64,000 bases of DNA from positions 62,001 through 126,000 of the forward strand of contig JAEEWT010000005.1 of the NCBI GenBank assembly GCA_016287755.1, read 5' to 3'. Below are positions 42,501 to 52,110 of the stretch, piece after piece (positions within the stretch are counted from its first letter, which is position 1; the number at the start of each line of letters is the position of its first letter). The translations under genes were made by a program, and so were the position numbers. This stretch comes from Prevotella sp. Lineage in GTDB: Bacteria > Bacteroidota > Bacteroidia > Bacteroidales > Bacteroidaceae. The notes beneath the pieces were generated by a model. That model had not been told where the DNA came from. It did no database searches and was given only the letters and a program-made list of their open reading frames with translations.

Positions 42501-42589
42501 TTGCCTATGTCCAGGCTCGGCACAAGAGCCGTGCCTATCACCATCAGGATGCACATCACCAAAAGGATACTGAAGTTATGCCTCATCAT
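39527..42589 (-). CDS. RND efflux permease (second of two)
   Basis: A 1020-residue inner-membrane proton-driven transporter of the AcrB/MdtC type. The N-terminal helix is followed by a porter domain, then four to six helices (for example GITVSLGIIIDATIVMVDH with the conserved acidic residue in TM4), and a second porter/TM half. It overlaps the preceding permease by 4 bp. Two different permeases with one adaptor recall MdtBC heterotrimers. The substrate is unknown. It is the last gene of the TolC-adaptor-RND-RND operon. Confidence 0.88.
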   Translation of the reverse strand: MMRHNFSILLVMCILMVIGTALVPSLDIGNEPRPEQGKTLTISYWWQNASAKVVEQNITSRIEAAVSVVKGIEKVSSVSAFGSGSVLVEMKPNANVSMAKFEIASIIRQLRPKLPEHMSFPVVSGGEVDAARADDDEVKLILTYQLNADMPEEQMRQLAQKEVKRFVEKIEGVHHVDVSGVKMLYMEISYDAEEIAVYGLTNSDIVAAVKNFTGKEDVVGEVTMDNGRVTLPLILTSKGNGKSFEQMPLRSVGGKIIYLNNLTTSSIHEQQPESYFRVNGMNSVYVNVYVDKDASVVRVSDKVKGALKRVEKSFLTEHSILTYDRAEVQMKDFHTLLLRSSLTLVILLLFVWLAGRRNWVYTVIITISLLANILLAVVLYWLFDIRLHPMSMAGITVSLGIIIDATIVMVDHYSYYRNRKAFVGILAAMLTTIGALVIVFWLPDFLRHDLKDFSVVVIMNLAIATIVSSVFVPALIEQFRFSNRKSITKKTSRVRFVIAFSRIYQRYVGWCQHRFVRWAFLLVFILIFVGSLHSFMTCLTANTYSPKKPRTMLHIRGQMPVGGSVQELNEKIQEVEAFLTQYRKGIRRFETSVNRQNATIDVDFTDEALQTGFPSMLESKVIGKLVSIGGADWATHGVSERGFSNSLQLQYRANSIMIGGYNYDRLYAFAEEMCRELRRNSRVVDLVIRIPGYENQEDELYMEYDKRALALSGLRPQSIYYALRNLLEKGTADWIDVSDARQMPIVVSPSTMDSFDEWQLRNSYIDVGGRVVRPSGFMDINRREAKNVIPRKNQEYILEVAFNVLGSFSYTNKLIKTTTEKFNNYFPVGFRCMDRSWGAYEDEGTQYWLIGLVAVIIFFIIAILYESLMQALAVVLLIPVSFIGLFLTYFVTGVPFGTGGFAAMVLLAGLTVNAGIYIIGQNKDQREMRSLPAYCDKKKRCWIGSKSYVTAFNHKIIPILLTILSTVLGMIPFLIDGPDNQPFWYSLAIGTIGGLLFSVIPIILFLPCVLNLTLKQRAHG

Positions 42590-45500
42590 TTACGATACAA
42601 TAGATAATACACCAATGGTACGAAAAACAAACTCACTAAAGTTCCCACAAGCATACCCACAATTATGGTAAACGAAAGAGGGAACTGCAAGGCCGACCCC
42701 ATGTCGCCTCGATGCAGGAAAGGCACGATGGCCAGAATAGTAGTAAGCGAAGTCATCACAATAGGCTTCAGTCTGCAATGCCCCGCCACCATGATTGCTT
42801 TTAGAAGCGAATGCCTCTCAGGTTTCGCTACCTTCCGATAAAGACGGTTAATCGTATCAACCTTCAAGATGGAGTCATTCACAATTATACCGCACATCAC
42901 TACCATTCCTATCATCGACATGATGTTAACAGTCTCCCCTGCCAGCCATACGACAAGCAATACCAAGGCTACATCCACCACCACCTCAACAAGAATAATC
43001 AAAGGCTGTATCATACTCTCAAACTGTGCGGCAAGGATGAAATAAAGAAGAAGAAGTGCAACGACAAGAATCATCACCAGTTCACCAATCATACTTCGTG
43101 ATGAGAAATAGCCACCCACGAATGAAGTCTGAAAACCACCATTCTTTTCATTATCTGCAAGTGAAGCAAGATACCCCATCACCTTCTTCACCACCTTATC
43201 ATCCGCCTTGTCGATATTAATCAATGCGAACTCTCCCTCTTCACTCGCATACAGATGCTTATAGTCATCCAAGCGCTGTTCACTCACAAGATACGAGATG
43301 GGAATATCAATGCCGTCGTTATTACGAATCGTATTGCCCAGCAACACCGCTGCATCCCTGCTATCGCTACCAATAACAACCGGCACGCTCTCACCACCGC
43401 TATTGATATCGTAGATGCTATTGTTGCCAAGCAATTCCTTTAGTCGTGCATACAGCTGTTCATAAGTAACCTTATAATACGCCATCTGTTCGGCATCTGC
43501 CGTATATTTCAAATACATTTCCGTGGCCACAGGCTGAATGCCCAGTCCGGGAAAGTGCGACCGAAGCGAATCCGTCACCAGGCGCGTCAGTTCAACGGGC
43601 GGCCTTCCGCCATCCCGCTTATGCAACCGAATCTGAAGGTCAGGTTCCTCAGTGGAGAATATCATATCAAAGACATTCGCAGCCAGTTCCGTTTCCATTT
43701 TAGCATGAGGATAGTGACTCCCCATATACTTACGAATCGTTTTAATAGCCTTGTCAAGATCTTCCGCCGTTTTCCCCTTCACATAGCACACTGCCTCACT
43801 GCTCGTAATATTTTTGGTATGCGACAAGATAAAGTCTTGTCCACCCACCATCGTTGTATATGTCTCAATGAACGGCTTAACTACTTCTAATAACCCTATC
43901 ATTCTCCGGTTGTTCTCTTCTGGTGTTATCCCATTATTCCAATCAATAGAAACCAAGGCATCATCATGAGAAATTTCTGGCATACGCTCCTTACGAACAT
44001 AAGGGAACAGCAACACGATAACCAACACACAAACAGCGAAGAATGCCAGCATCATCAAGGCATGACGGAAGGTAAACTCCATGCCCCGTTCATAGAAGCG
44101 CATCAAATGCAAATTCATCCTCTTCACTATGGAATTAGCATTTTGAGATAACGCCCTGCGCTTTTTACATAAAAGGAAATAATACACAGGGACGACCAAG
44201 GCAGCAACAGCCAAAGAACTGAACAGTGCAATGGATATTCCCATCGCCTGATCATAGAACAGGGCACCAGCCGTGCCACTTAGGAATATCAATGGTATAA
44301 ACACCGAGCAAGTGGTTAGCACCGACGAAAACATCGGCATGATCACCTCCTTGACGGCATCTACGATAGAGTCATCAGTAGTCTTCCCCTTCTGCCTGAT
44401 GTTGTCAATGACGATGATGGAATTATCCACAATCATACCAACGCCTAAGATGAGTCCCGACAAGGAGATGATATTCAGCGAGATGCCTATCAGGTAGAAG
44501 AACAGCAAGGTCAGAATCAGCGAAAGCGGAATGGACACGACCACGAGCAAAGGCAAGCGCCATCCACCTATAAACAAGAACAGCACCACGCAGGCCATCA
44601 CCACGCCCAGCACAAGATTCCATTCCAGGTTGACAATACTATATGAAAGCAGTTGTGTCTGGTCTCGGGTAACATTAAACTTCAGCTCCGGATAATCTTT
44701 GCTCAAGTCCTTCATCAGCGTATCCACCCTATGTTGCAGACTGCTCATTTGTGCATCGCTCTGCTTAATCACAGCCATGGTAATTGCGTTGTGGCCCTCG
44801 GATACCACAAAGCCCTTTCTTTCTGCGGCAGATTCCTCCACCTTGCAGAAATCCTTCAATTGCAAAAGACGTCCTTCTGTCTGCAGATAGATATCCTCAA
44901 TGTCATGAACAGACAATATCTGAGCATCAAAATGAATGCTATAGCGATATATACCATCACGGACGCTCAACGCTGCCAATACGATGTTATTATCACTGAT
45001 TGCCTTTTCTATATCTGAATTAGACAAGCCGAGAGATTGCATCTTCAGCTCATCTGGTATAATGGTTATCTGAGTACCCACCGTCCCACTATAATCAACC
45101 ATTGCCACCTCCGGCAACTGCTCCATTCGCTTACTGATCACGGTCCTTACCAATCTACTTGTCTGTTCTGGCTTGCCACCTGTAACATCCACATAGAAGG
45201 CTGGAATATCCATTGCACCGATCTTCATGGCTTTTGGGCGCTCCATTCCCTTAGGCATACCGCTCATGGCACGGTCAATCTTTTCATTCACTTCGATGAA
45301 AAGCAGACTCATATCACTGCCAGGGTCGAAGGTCATGGTGATGATACCTGCATCGGTTCGTGATGTTGATTCTATTCTCTTCAGTCCAGCTACCTGCGAA
45401 AGTTGCTGACGCATTGGACTAACGACCTGTTGTTCTATCTCACGTGCAGAACTACCCTGAGACGACATCTGCACCACGATACGAGGAACATCTATATCGG

Positions 45501-45615
45501 GCATCAGGGAAACAGGAATGCGCTTAAATGCAAGCACGCCAAGTACCACAATGGCTATCAACGACATTGTAACAGCAATCGGGCGATGTAGAAGTGTTCT
45601 AAGCATCATTGTCAA
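42586..45615 (-). CDS. RND efflux permease (first of two)
   Basis: A 1009-residue AcrB/MdtB-like permease. MSLIAIVVLGVLAFKRIPVS and DIDVPRIVVQMSSQGSSARE are the typical first-helix and PN1 segments; LSGLILGVGMIVDNSIIVID is TM4 with its charged residue. It overlaps both neighbouring genes by 4 bp, so adaptor and both pumps are translated together. With the adjacent TolC it should span the envelope. Confidence 0.9.
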   Translation of the reverse strand: MTMMLRTLLHRPIAVTMSLIAIVVLGVLAFKRIPVSLMPDIDVPRIVVQMSSQGSSAREIEQQVVSPMRQQLSQVAGLKRIESTSRTDAGIITMTFDPGSDMSLLFIEVNEKIDRAMSGMPKGMERPKAMKIGAMDIPAFYVDVTGGKPEQTSRLVRTVISKRMEQLPEVAMVDYSGTVGTQITIIPDELKMQSLGLSNSDIEKAISDNNIVLAALSVRDGIYRYSIHFDAQILSVHDIEDIYLQTEGRLLQLKDFCKVEESAAERKGFVVSEGHNAITMAVIKQSDAQMSSLQHRVDTLMKDLSKDYPELKFNVTRDQTQLLSYSIVNLEWNLVLGVVMACVVLFLFIGGWRLPLLVVVSIPLSLILTLLFFYLIGISLNIISLSGLILGVGMIVDNSIIVIDNIRQKGKTTDDSIVDAVKEVIMPMFSSVLTTCSVFIPLIFLSGTAGALFYDQAMGISIALFSSLAVAALVVPVYYFLLCKKRRALSQNANSIVKRMNLHLMRFYERGMEFTFRHALMMLAFFAVCVLVIVLLFPYVRKERMPEISHDDALVSIDWNNGITPEENNRRMIGLLEVVKPFIETYTTMVGGQDFILSHTKNITSSEAVCYVKGKTAEDLDKAIKTIRKYMGSHYPHAKMETELAANVFDMIFSTEEPDLQIRLHKRDGGRPPVELTRLVTDSLRSHFPGLGIQPVATEMYLKYTADAEQMAYYKVTYEQLYARLKELLGNNSIYDINSGGESVPVVIGSDSRDAAVLLGNTIRNNDGIDIPISYLVSEQRLDDYKHLYASEEGEFALINIDKADDKVVKKVMGYLASLADNEKNGGFQTSFVGGYFSSRSMIGELVMILVVALLLLYFILAAQFESMIQPLIILVEVVVDVALVLLVVWLAGETVNIMSMIGMVVMCGIIVNDSILKVDTINRLYRKVAKPERHSLLKAIMVAGHCRLKPIVMTSLTTILAIVPFLHRGDMGSALQFPLSFTIIVGMLVGTLVSLFFVPLVYYLLYRK

Positions 45616-46730
45616 TTATCAGTTGATGAAACCTTCACCTCTGTATCGTCCGCCAGATTAAGGTTACCTGACGTAATAACGATATCACCCGCATTAACCG
45701 TCGTCTCTTTCTTCTCACAACCAGTGATAGCATAACTCGACAGATTACTATATTGAATATCTACGTATGTCCATACGGCACGACTCGTTTTCTTGTCATA
45801 GACAAACACCACATGATACCCGTCACGTTCAACCACCGCTTCCTTTGGCACGACAAACATATCACGAACAGAATTTTCGATGACAATCTTTACGTTCATA
45901 CCATCAAGGAGTTTGCCAGAAATATTCCTCACCCTTGCCTTGACTGAAACAAGTCCTTTTTCATCAATCGTAGGATTGATTTCAGTAACGGTTCCGTTCA
46001 ACACCATGTTTTCATCAATATAAGGAGATACTTTTACGGCAGTTCCTTTATTTACAGAGGCAAGTTCCGACTCAAGGATTTTGAATTCCACATCAAAGAA
46101 GGAATCGTCTATCAACGTACAGAACTTATCCCCACGCTGATGAGGACGCGCCACAAGGTCAGCAATCTTTCCGCCGAAAGGAGCTATAAGTCTACAATCC
46201 GAGAGCGATGTCTCTGCTGCTCTTATGGCGAATTTTGCAGAATAATAGCCAGATGTCATTTCTGCTCTTTTCATGACATCTGCAGGTACATTCTTAGCAT
46301 CGGCCTCATAACCAAGACCAATCAGTTTATCCTGCAGATCTACTTTTGCTTTCTCCAAATCGTGTTTCGCTCTTTCCAGTGCGGCACTCATATCACGGGT
46401 GTCTGCAACGGCAAGCACCATTCCTCTTGACACCCTCTGACCATTCTTTACATTCACGCTTCTAAGGAGTTCGCCAGTTTTGGGACACATCAACTCTGCA
46501 CGTCGAATAGCTACCAGTTTACCGTTACACAGTATCTGCTTCTGGAACACCTGCTTACGGAGCACCACGGTATCCACTTCCACAATAGTCTGTTCCATCG
46601 CTGCTGTAGGTAATTCTTTCTCTTCTTTTTCCTGTTTATGTGTCAACGAGAACACCACATACACAACGACACCAGTGAGAAGTAAGCCTGCGATAGAAGA
46701 AATCGCGATCTTTATATATTTCTTACTCAT
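45612..46730 (-). CDS. RND periplasmic adaptor (membrane fusion protein)
   Basis: The protein has 372 residues: an N-terminal anchor (ISSIAGLLLTGVVVYVVFS), lipoyl halves (RSVNVKNGQRVSRGMVLAV, IAPFGGKIADLV), a coiled-coil hairpin between them (LERAKHDLEKAKVDLQDKL) and beta-barrel domains. It links the permeases to TolC. The gene overlaps the first permease by 4 bp and follows the tolC-like gene by 6 bp. Confidence 0.9.
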   Translation of the reverse strand: MSKKYIKIAISSIAGLLLTGVVVYVVFSLTHKQEKEEKELPTAAMEQTIVEVDTVVLRKQVFQKQILCNGKLVAIRRAELMCPKTGELLRSVNVKNGQRVSRGMVLAVADTRDMSAALERAKHDLEKAKVDLQDKLIGLGYEADAKNVPADVMKRAEMTSGYYSAKFAIRAAETSLSDCRLIAPFGGKIADLVARPHQRGDKFCTLIDDSFFDVEFKILESELASVNKGTAVKVSPYIDENMVLNGTVTEINPTIDEKGLVSVKARVRNISGKLLDGMNVKIVIENSVRDMFVVPKEAVVERDGYHVVFVYDKKTSRAVWTYVDIQYSNLSSYAITGCEKKETTVNAGDIVITSGNLNLADDTEVKVSSTDN

Positions 46731-46736
46731 TGTAAC

Positions 46737-48203
46737 TTATAGTATTAAAGATTCAAAATCTACTGTCAAATCACTATGATGCTGCCAATCGTACAAGGTA
46801 GCCTTCTGCAAGGTGTAATAATCGTTCCAGAAAGATGACAGCTGCACTATATATTGCGCCTTTGCAGATTCAAGTTCCTGCTGAGCTGTATTAAGTTCTG
46901 TAACGGAAATAGCACCAGTCTCATACCGCTTGCGTGTTATTTCATAACGCTCAATAGCTATTTCCTGTGCGCGAAGGGCATCCTTACATTGTGTAGGTTG
47001 GGCATTGAATTGCGCCACCTTTTTACGAAGATCCTGCATATAGTCAAGATGATCCTGTTCAAGTTGAGTCTTTACCACGTCAAGTTGCGCCTGTGCCATC
47101 TTTATCCTACCTTTGCTTACGCCCCAGTCGAAAATGGGTAATGATATCGTCAATCCTATAATCTCATTATCCATTAAGTCACTGTAAGCCTTCCCCAATG
47201 TACGTCCTGTCTGAGTAAACCCAAGTTCACTGCTAACGGTCATTTTTATACCCTTATTAGCCTTGGCCTGCGCCAGATTCTTCTGGGCTTCGAGCATTTG
47301 CAGTTTCTGGTTAAGACTATGCGACGAGTTGCTAATGGCTTTTTGCAGCACATCATCGGCATTGACCAGGATCTCAGGAATAGTAATTGGAGGAAGCAGA
47401 TCGGCATTCTCGTAGTCTGTCAAACGAAGATAAGAGAACAACTCATACATGCTTTCATCAAGAGCTATCTTGTTCTTCTTTACCGCCAAACGAGCATTAA
47501 TCAACGACAATTCCATCTGAAGCACCTCACTCTTCGTCGTTGTGGTAAGGTTCAACCTACTTTTAGACAGTTCATACAAACGTTCACGTTCTTCCACGGT
47601 AGCAAGACTCTGTTTATACTCTGACTGTGCAGCGAGAACGCTGAAGAAAAGAGATGTAACCCTTATGGTTATGTCTTGTAACGAACTGATATAATTGCGT
47701 TCTGCTATCTGATACTCCACCGGTGCAGTCTTCTTTTCCCATTTCAGTGAATTGTAGGAACTCAGGCTTTGGTTATAACTAATACGTAGCGGCTGTGAGT
47801 TATAAGTCTTCTCATTATAATCAAACTGATCCAGTCTGTACAGGTACGACTGGAGAGAGAGTGTACCGCCCGTAGCCGCAATCCTCTGGTCAAGCGAGAG
47901 TGTCAGGTAGTTGGTCAACGTATTATTGTTTACCTGATTAACACGTCCCGTCTCAAAATCACGAGTTTCCACAACCGAATGATTGAACTGCCCTAACATG
48001 CCTCCGAGATTCACCGAAGGTTTCAGTTCTGCCCTGAAAGCACGATACTGCCAATACTTACTCATAAAAGAGAAGCGAGCTATCTGCGCATCAAGGGAAT
48101 TTTCCTGGGCGATCCTTATCGCATTAGGAAGGGTAAGCGTCTGGGCATTGATAGTGCAACAGCCCATCCAGAGAGTTATTATATAAACACCTATTCTTCT
48201 CAT
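46737..48203 (-). CDS. TolC-family outer-membrane efflux protein
   Basis: The protein has 488 residues with a signal peptide (MRRIGVYIITLWMGCCTINAQ). Two long helical hairpin halves are visible, with the usual TolC pattern (LPNAIRIAQENSLDAQIARF; YETGAISVTELNTAQQELES). It is first gene of the efflux operon, with its own promoter at 48227 inside the gap after the O-antigen-ligase-like gene. Confidence 0.9.
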   Translation of the reverse strand: MRRIGVYIITLWMGCCTINAQTLTLPNAIRIAQENSLDAQIARFSFMSKYWQYRAFRAELKPSVNLGGMLGQFNHSVVETRDFETGRVNQVNNNTLTNYLTLSLDQRIAATGGTLSLQSYLYRLDQFDYNEKTYNSQPLRISYNQSLSSYNSLKWEKKTAPVEYQIAERNYISSLQDITIRVTSLFFSVLAAQSEYKQSLATVEERERLYELSKSRLNLTTTTKSEVLQMELSLINARLAVKKNKIALDESMYELFSYLRLTDYENADLLPPITIPEILVNADDVLQKAISNSSHSLNQKLQMLEAQKNLAQAKANKGIKMTVSSELGFTQTGRTLGKAYSDLMDNEIIGLTISLPIFDWGVSKGRIKMAQAQLDVVKTQLEQDHLDYMQDLRKKVAQFNAQPTQCKDALRAQEIAIERYEITRKRYETGAISVTELNTAQQELESAKAQYIVQLSSFWNDYYTLQKATLYDWQHHSDLTVDFESLIL

Positions 48204-48226
48204 CCTACTATATTATTAAGGGTTTG

Positions 48227-48234
48227 CAAATTTA
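48227..48234 (-). promoter_or_regulatory. -7 box of the TolC-MFP-RND-RND operon
   Basis: TAAATTTG on the minus strand matches TAnnTTTG, 23 bp before the ATG at 48203. Read-through from the upstream NVEALA genes remains possible. Confidence 0.5.
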
Positions 48235-48252
48235 GTAAATTTTATGCAGATT

Positions 48253-50043
48253 CTACAATAACGCCTTGGCTTTTTTCTTCATATCTCTTGTTGCAGGAGA
48301 TTCCACCTTTGGTTTCATCTCAATCACCCGTTTAGCCATTACCTTTGCTTTCTGCTTGTTGCCGCTTTCATGATACAGCAACATCAGTTGATACAATGGA
48401 TAAAGGCGGTTGGGCATCACCGAGAAAGCCTTGTTGTATGCCTGTTCTGCCAGGTCGAAAAATTTCATGTCCTTGTAATTATTACCGATAAGTATATAAA
48501 ACATAGGATCGTTGCTTATCAATGTTCCTTTTTGAAAGACAGCGTTACTTTCGTTATATCTTCCAAATGAACGTAGCAGCTTTCCGAAATCAAACAAGAA
48601 GAGGGAATTATCGTGTTCTAAAGGCAGTAACTCGTAATAATCATTGATAAACGCTTCTTGACCTGAATTGCTGAACAAACGATATGATTGGTCCGCCTCT
48701 ATACGTTTTTTCATCTCTTTGTTTACAAATAGGCAGCTCAACAATAAAGCCATCGCTATAAGCACACATGATTTCCAACCCAATTGACGCAATGGTTTAC
48801 AGATTATCCTGCTGACGACATGACCATTGGTCTCAATCATTGGCTGACTGTTCCCCCATGCTGCAATCAACACAACAATCAACTTATAGGGCAACAACTC
48901 AAATGGATATGACGTCATTGAAAAAATGAGCAAAGCTATAACGCCATAACAAAACGGCTTGCTATGCCCATACAATTTCACTAACAGGGTTATTGTAGCA
49001 AAAGCACATAGCAATGCACCTATCACTCCTTGTTCAAGTATTATCCTCAGATAATCATTGCACATGAAGTTTGTAACATCTGCAGAATCAAATAATGGTA
49101 TATATCCGTTGTTCGCAAATAATTCTGCGGACCCTTCTGCTTCGGCATGGAAGAAACTGCCAATTCCCGTTCCAATCAATGGAGAATGCTTCCACGAAGC
49201 CAACGACGACAGCCAGATAAACAATCGCCCGTCTGCAGAACCTTTCTTCAAGAAATACATACCTATTACCACAATGATGATGGCTCCCCATAAATAGTAG
49301 CGGTATCGGTAGTACTTGTCGCGGTAAATCCACAAGCACATAATTGCTAAAGCCATAAACGCAGAGCGACTCCAGGTAGCAGGCAAAACCAATAATACGA
49401 GAATCAGTATGATATAGTAAAGGTATATTGTTTTCACCTTCCCCCATGACAGGAGATACATCCCATTGCGATCTGAATTCAGCATACTCAATATAATCAC
49501 TACCCCCAGCGCTAAACAAGCTGAATAGGGACCGGGATTATAAAAGGTTCCCGTAATCATGAATAATAAATGATTACTATTGCCGCCCATCAGCTGCATC
49601 ATTCCCGACAATGCTTCGTAGCCGCAAAACAACAGCAGGAAGAGAATCAATAACTTGTCAGCAAGGTCGTAGTGTGAAAAGAACAAGCGCAATGCAAAAT
49701 AGGATGCAAACACCATCACACCCTTTATGGCGTCTGTTGCGCATGGATTCTCAGTCCAGAACCATACCCGGCTACAATAATACACAAGCCACAACAGTAC
49801 AAACAAATCGCTCCAAACCATTTGAAAGCATGCTTTACGAACTCCTTTCTGGAACCTTTTTACAAAGCATGTCACAACAACAATTCCAGCAAGCATCTTT
49901 ATGCCAAGTATCACACTAACATCGATATTGGTAAAACGGACATCCGTTGGTTGTAATACCAAGTACAGGAAATACGACAATACAATGATGCTGATAGCAA
50001 CAATGTAATATGATTCTACTATGTTTCTAATCTTTCTTGTCAT
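48253..50043 (-). CDS. O-antigen-ligase-like membrane protein with C-terminal TPRs
   Basis: The protein has 596 residues. About 11-12 membrane helices fill residues 1-420, with a Wzy_C/O-antigen ligase segment (YLLSWGKVKTIYLYYIILIL, then WSRSAFMALAIMCLW, and LIGTGIGSFFHAEAEG). The C-terminal 150 residues are TPR-like (GTLISNDPMFYILIGNNYKD, LYQLMLLYHESGNKQKAK). Relatives ligate glycans to lipid or protein. Here it sits in the NVEALA locus, overlapping the signal peptidase gene by 4 bp, so a role on the exported peptides is possible but unproved. Confidence 0.75.
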   Translation of the reverse strand: MTRKIRNIVESYYIVAISIIVLSYFLYLVLQPTDVRFTNIDVSVILGIKMLAGIVVVTCFVKRFQKGVRKACFQMVWSDLFVLLWLVYYCSRVWFWTENPCATDAIKGVMVFASYFALRLFFSHYDLADKLLILFLLLFCGYEALSGMMQLMGGNSNHLLFMITGTFYNPGPYSACLALGVVIILSMLNSDRNGMYLLSWGKVKTIYLYYIILILVLLVLPATWSRSAFMALAIMCLWIYRDKYYRYRYYLWGAIIIVVIGMYFLKKGSADGRLFIWLSSLASWKHSPLIGTGIGSFFHAEAEGSAELFANNGYIPLFDSADVTNFMCNDYLRIILEQGVIGALLCAFATITLLVKLYGHSKPFCYGVIALLIFSMTSYPFELLPYKLIVVLIAAWGNSQPMIETNGHVVSRIICKPLRQLGWKSCVLIAMALLLSCLFVNKEMKKRIEADQSYRLFSNSGQEAFINDYYELLPLEHDNSLFLFDFGKLLRSFGRYNESNAVFQKGTLISNDPMFYILIGNNYKDMKFFDLAEQAYNKAFSVMPNRLYPLYQLMLLYHESGNKQKAKVMAKRVIEMKPKVESPATRDMKKKAKALL

Positions 50044-50870
50044 TTCACACTGAATTTAATTCCGACAACACCCACGATATACTCTTCAGGTACTAAACCC
50101 CAAAACCGTGAATCATCTGAATCTAAAACATTGTCTCCTGCCATAAAAAAATAATTATGTTGAAACTGATGTCTGGTTAGCAACTGCCCGTTGGCCTTCA
50201 CTTCACCTGTTTCCCAGTCCCGTGTAACCTTCTGTCCAAGTTCCCATTCCAAGATGAACCCATACAAGGCAGCTTCTAATGGAGTAATCCTCATCACATC
50301 TCCTTTCCGCGGAATATACATCGGCCCCATATTATAGTTATTCCATTTGACTTTTTCATCAAAAGGGTATGTCTGCATTTCTTTTTTCCAACACTCAGAT
50401 TCAGGAAGATGGCTATATTTCATTTGTTCTTCCTCGAGTCCAAGTACTTCTTCGTAATGATTGTTTCTGTAGAATCCATCTACAATACTTATACTGTCAC
50501 CTGGCAAGCCAATTACTCGTTTACAGAACACATTGTTGATGATAAAACTAATCTTCCAGTCATGGTGAGGAAAGTTGAACACAACAATGTCATTGTGACG
50601 TATGGGTTGTATCCCCCTTGTCCGCCATGATTTCAATTCTATTCCGTTTTTATCAAAATGAAAGTCCTTATAAATCCGTGCTCCCATTAACAGTTTGTTC
50701 ACGACCACTTCATCTCCTGGTTTCAACGTGGGATACATCGAATAAGAAGGAATGGAAAAGAAATCAAACAGAAAGACACGGCCCAAAAGCCACAACCCGT
50801 AGAGTAGCGGAAGTGTAATCACCCCTATTACAATATATCGTAATACCCTCTTCATCATTTTATTTTTCAT
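50040..50870 (-). CDS. lepB: Signal peptidase I (locus-dedicated)
   Basis: The protein has 276 residues with one N-terminal membrane anchor. The catalytic Ser44 is in SIPSYSMYPTLKPGDEVVV and the Lys near 117 is in CKRVIGLPGDSISI; the family box D GDNVLDSDDSRFWGLVPEE is present. An insertion between boxes C and D is long, as in other Bacteroidetes. Its position among NVEALA prepeptide genes suggests it cleaves their leaders in addition to, or instead of, the housekeeping enzyme. Confidence 0.9.
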   Translation of the reverse strand: MKNKMMKRVLRYIVIGVITLPLLYGLWLLGRVFLFDFFSIPSYSMYPTLKPGDEVVVNKLLMGARIYKDFHFDKNGIELKSWRTRGIQPIRHNDIVVFNFPHHDWKISFIINNVFCKRVIGLPGDSISIVDGFYRNNHYEEVLGLEEEQMKYSHLPESECWKKEMQTYPFDEKVKWNNYNMGPMYIPRKGDVMRITPLEAALYGFILEWELGQKVTRDWETGEVKANGQLLTRHQFQHNYFFMAGDNVLDSDDSRFWGLVPEEYIVGVVGIKFSVK

Positions 50871-51516
50871 TTTTCCAACACCAAATAGTCACCATTGCAA
50901 GTATAATACAAATACCTACATACAACACCATATATAGCCCATGATTCAGTATGTTCACAAAGAAATATGAAAACAACACCAAACACCAACCTGCGCAAGC
51001 CGAAATCCATAAGTAAGAATCCTTCAAGCAACCTAAACTTTTCTTAAGTCCAACAGTTTCTAAAACGAATCCTCGTTGTTTCCAGCCAACAAGCAGTACG
51101 CTGCCTACTATTACCCACAACACAACACTCTTCACGAACGATGCCATTGGCGTAAAATGAATAAGTTCTCCGAAACACCCGCACGATTCAATGCTTCCAA
51201 GTATGGTCGGGAAGAAAGCATTCACCGTGGTTAACCACACAAAAAACATCAGAAGCAGAAACATACCACATAATGCCATGCGTCTGTATTTCGCCTTCAA
51301 TACCAGCAAGCCCAACATCAATTCCACCTGGCACACCACTATGGCGCATGGATATTGGAATCCATGCAGCCATGACGGCATATACAGGTCAATATAATCA
51401 CCTGTTTCCATGGCAAAGGTCGGGAAGCTAAACATTTTAAGCAGACTTGATGCTATAAAAATGAAACCGAGAGCCAGGCCCATCCAATTAATAATCTTCC
51501 GATTAATTATCACCAT
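50860..51516 (-). CDS. MauE/DoxX-like membrane protein
   Basis: The protein has 218 residues with about five helices. The sequence (MGLALGFIFIASSLLKMFSF, CQVELMLGLLVLKAKYRRMA, and SIESCGCFGELIHFTPMAS) matches the MauE/DoxX family. Members pass electrons to thiol-redox partners; the CGCFG cysteines are typical. It overlaps the signal peptidase gene by 11 bp and follows a thioredoxin-like gene by 9 bp, so a redox pair is likely. Confidence 0.8.
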   Translation of the reverse strand: MVIINRKIINWMGLALGFIFIASSLLKMFSFPTFAMETGDYIDLYMPSWLHGFQYPCAIVVCQVELMLGLLVLKAKYRRMALCGMFLLLMFFVWLTTVNAFFPTILGSIESCGCFGELIHFTPMASFVKSVVLWVIVGSVLLVGWKQRGFVLETVGLKKSLGCLKDSYLWISACAGWCLVLFSYFFVNILNHGLYMVLYVGICIILAMVTIWCWKNEK

Positions 51517-51525
51517 ATTTTGATG

Positions 51526-52107
51526 TCATTCAACAGATTGATATTTCATAAGACGTTCGTTAACTATTCCTTTAAGCAATTTGTCTATCCGCTCATTTAT
51601 AAGAGGATTACCAACTAATAACACGCTATCTGATTCGTCAAGCAAAAATGTATGAAACATTCTATTATCAGGAATCTGGGGATTATGCCGACGAAATACA
51701 AAAAGAGTGTCAAAAAAAACAGGAGTTCGGATACCTGTTATTTTTAATTGTTCTTTCGAATATTCCAAATCTCGACTTTTAACTTCTAAAACAACAAGAA
51801 ACTTAAAGGCATCCAACCCATCAAAACTCTTTAGATAAGGAGGCCATTCCCAAAGTTTCTTAATATTACATGAAGAGCATTCTGATGAATCGACGAATAA
51901 TACCAGTTTAAGCAACTGCTGCTCTTTCGCATTGATCGTTTCATCTTCATTAATGCACAACATACTATCTTGAAAAAGTTGTATCCTTGATGATTGCATG
52001 TTTTCTATGCCTTCTCTGATTTTATGATCCGAGTTACAACTTGTTGTAAACACATACAACAATATCACAGATAACGCGAACAAATATAAATGGTTATTAT
52101 TGCGCAT
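51526..52107 (-). CDS. Thioredoxin-like lipoprotein
   Basis: The protein has 193 residues. The lipoprotein signal is LFALSVILLYVFTTSCNS. After it a thioredoxin-fold strand and a dicysteine motif are visible (LVLFVDSSECSSCNIKKLW, C-x-x-C). This type often accompanies MauE proteins and 6-bladed beta-propeller lipoproteins in Bacteroidetes. Likely role: disulfide chemistry on the cysteine-rich mature NVEALA peptides (inference). Confidence 0.75.
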   Translation of the reverse strand: MRNNNHLYLFALSVILLYVFTTSCNSDHKIREGIENMQSSRIQLFQDSMLCINEDETINAKEQQLLKLVLFVDSSECSSCNIKKLWEWPPYLKSFDGLDAFKFLVVLEVKSRDLEYSKEQLKITGIRTPVFFDTLFVFRRHNPQIPDNRMFHTFLLDESDSVLLVGNPLINERIDKLLKGIVNERLMKYQSVE

Positions 52108-52110
52108 ACA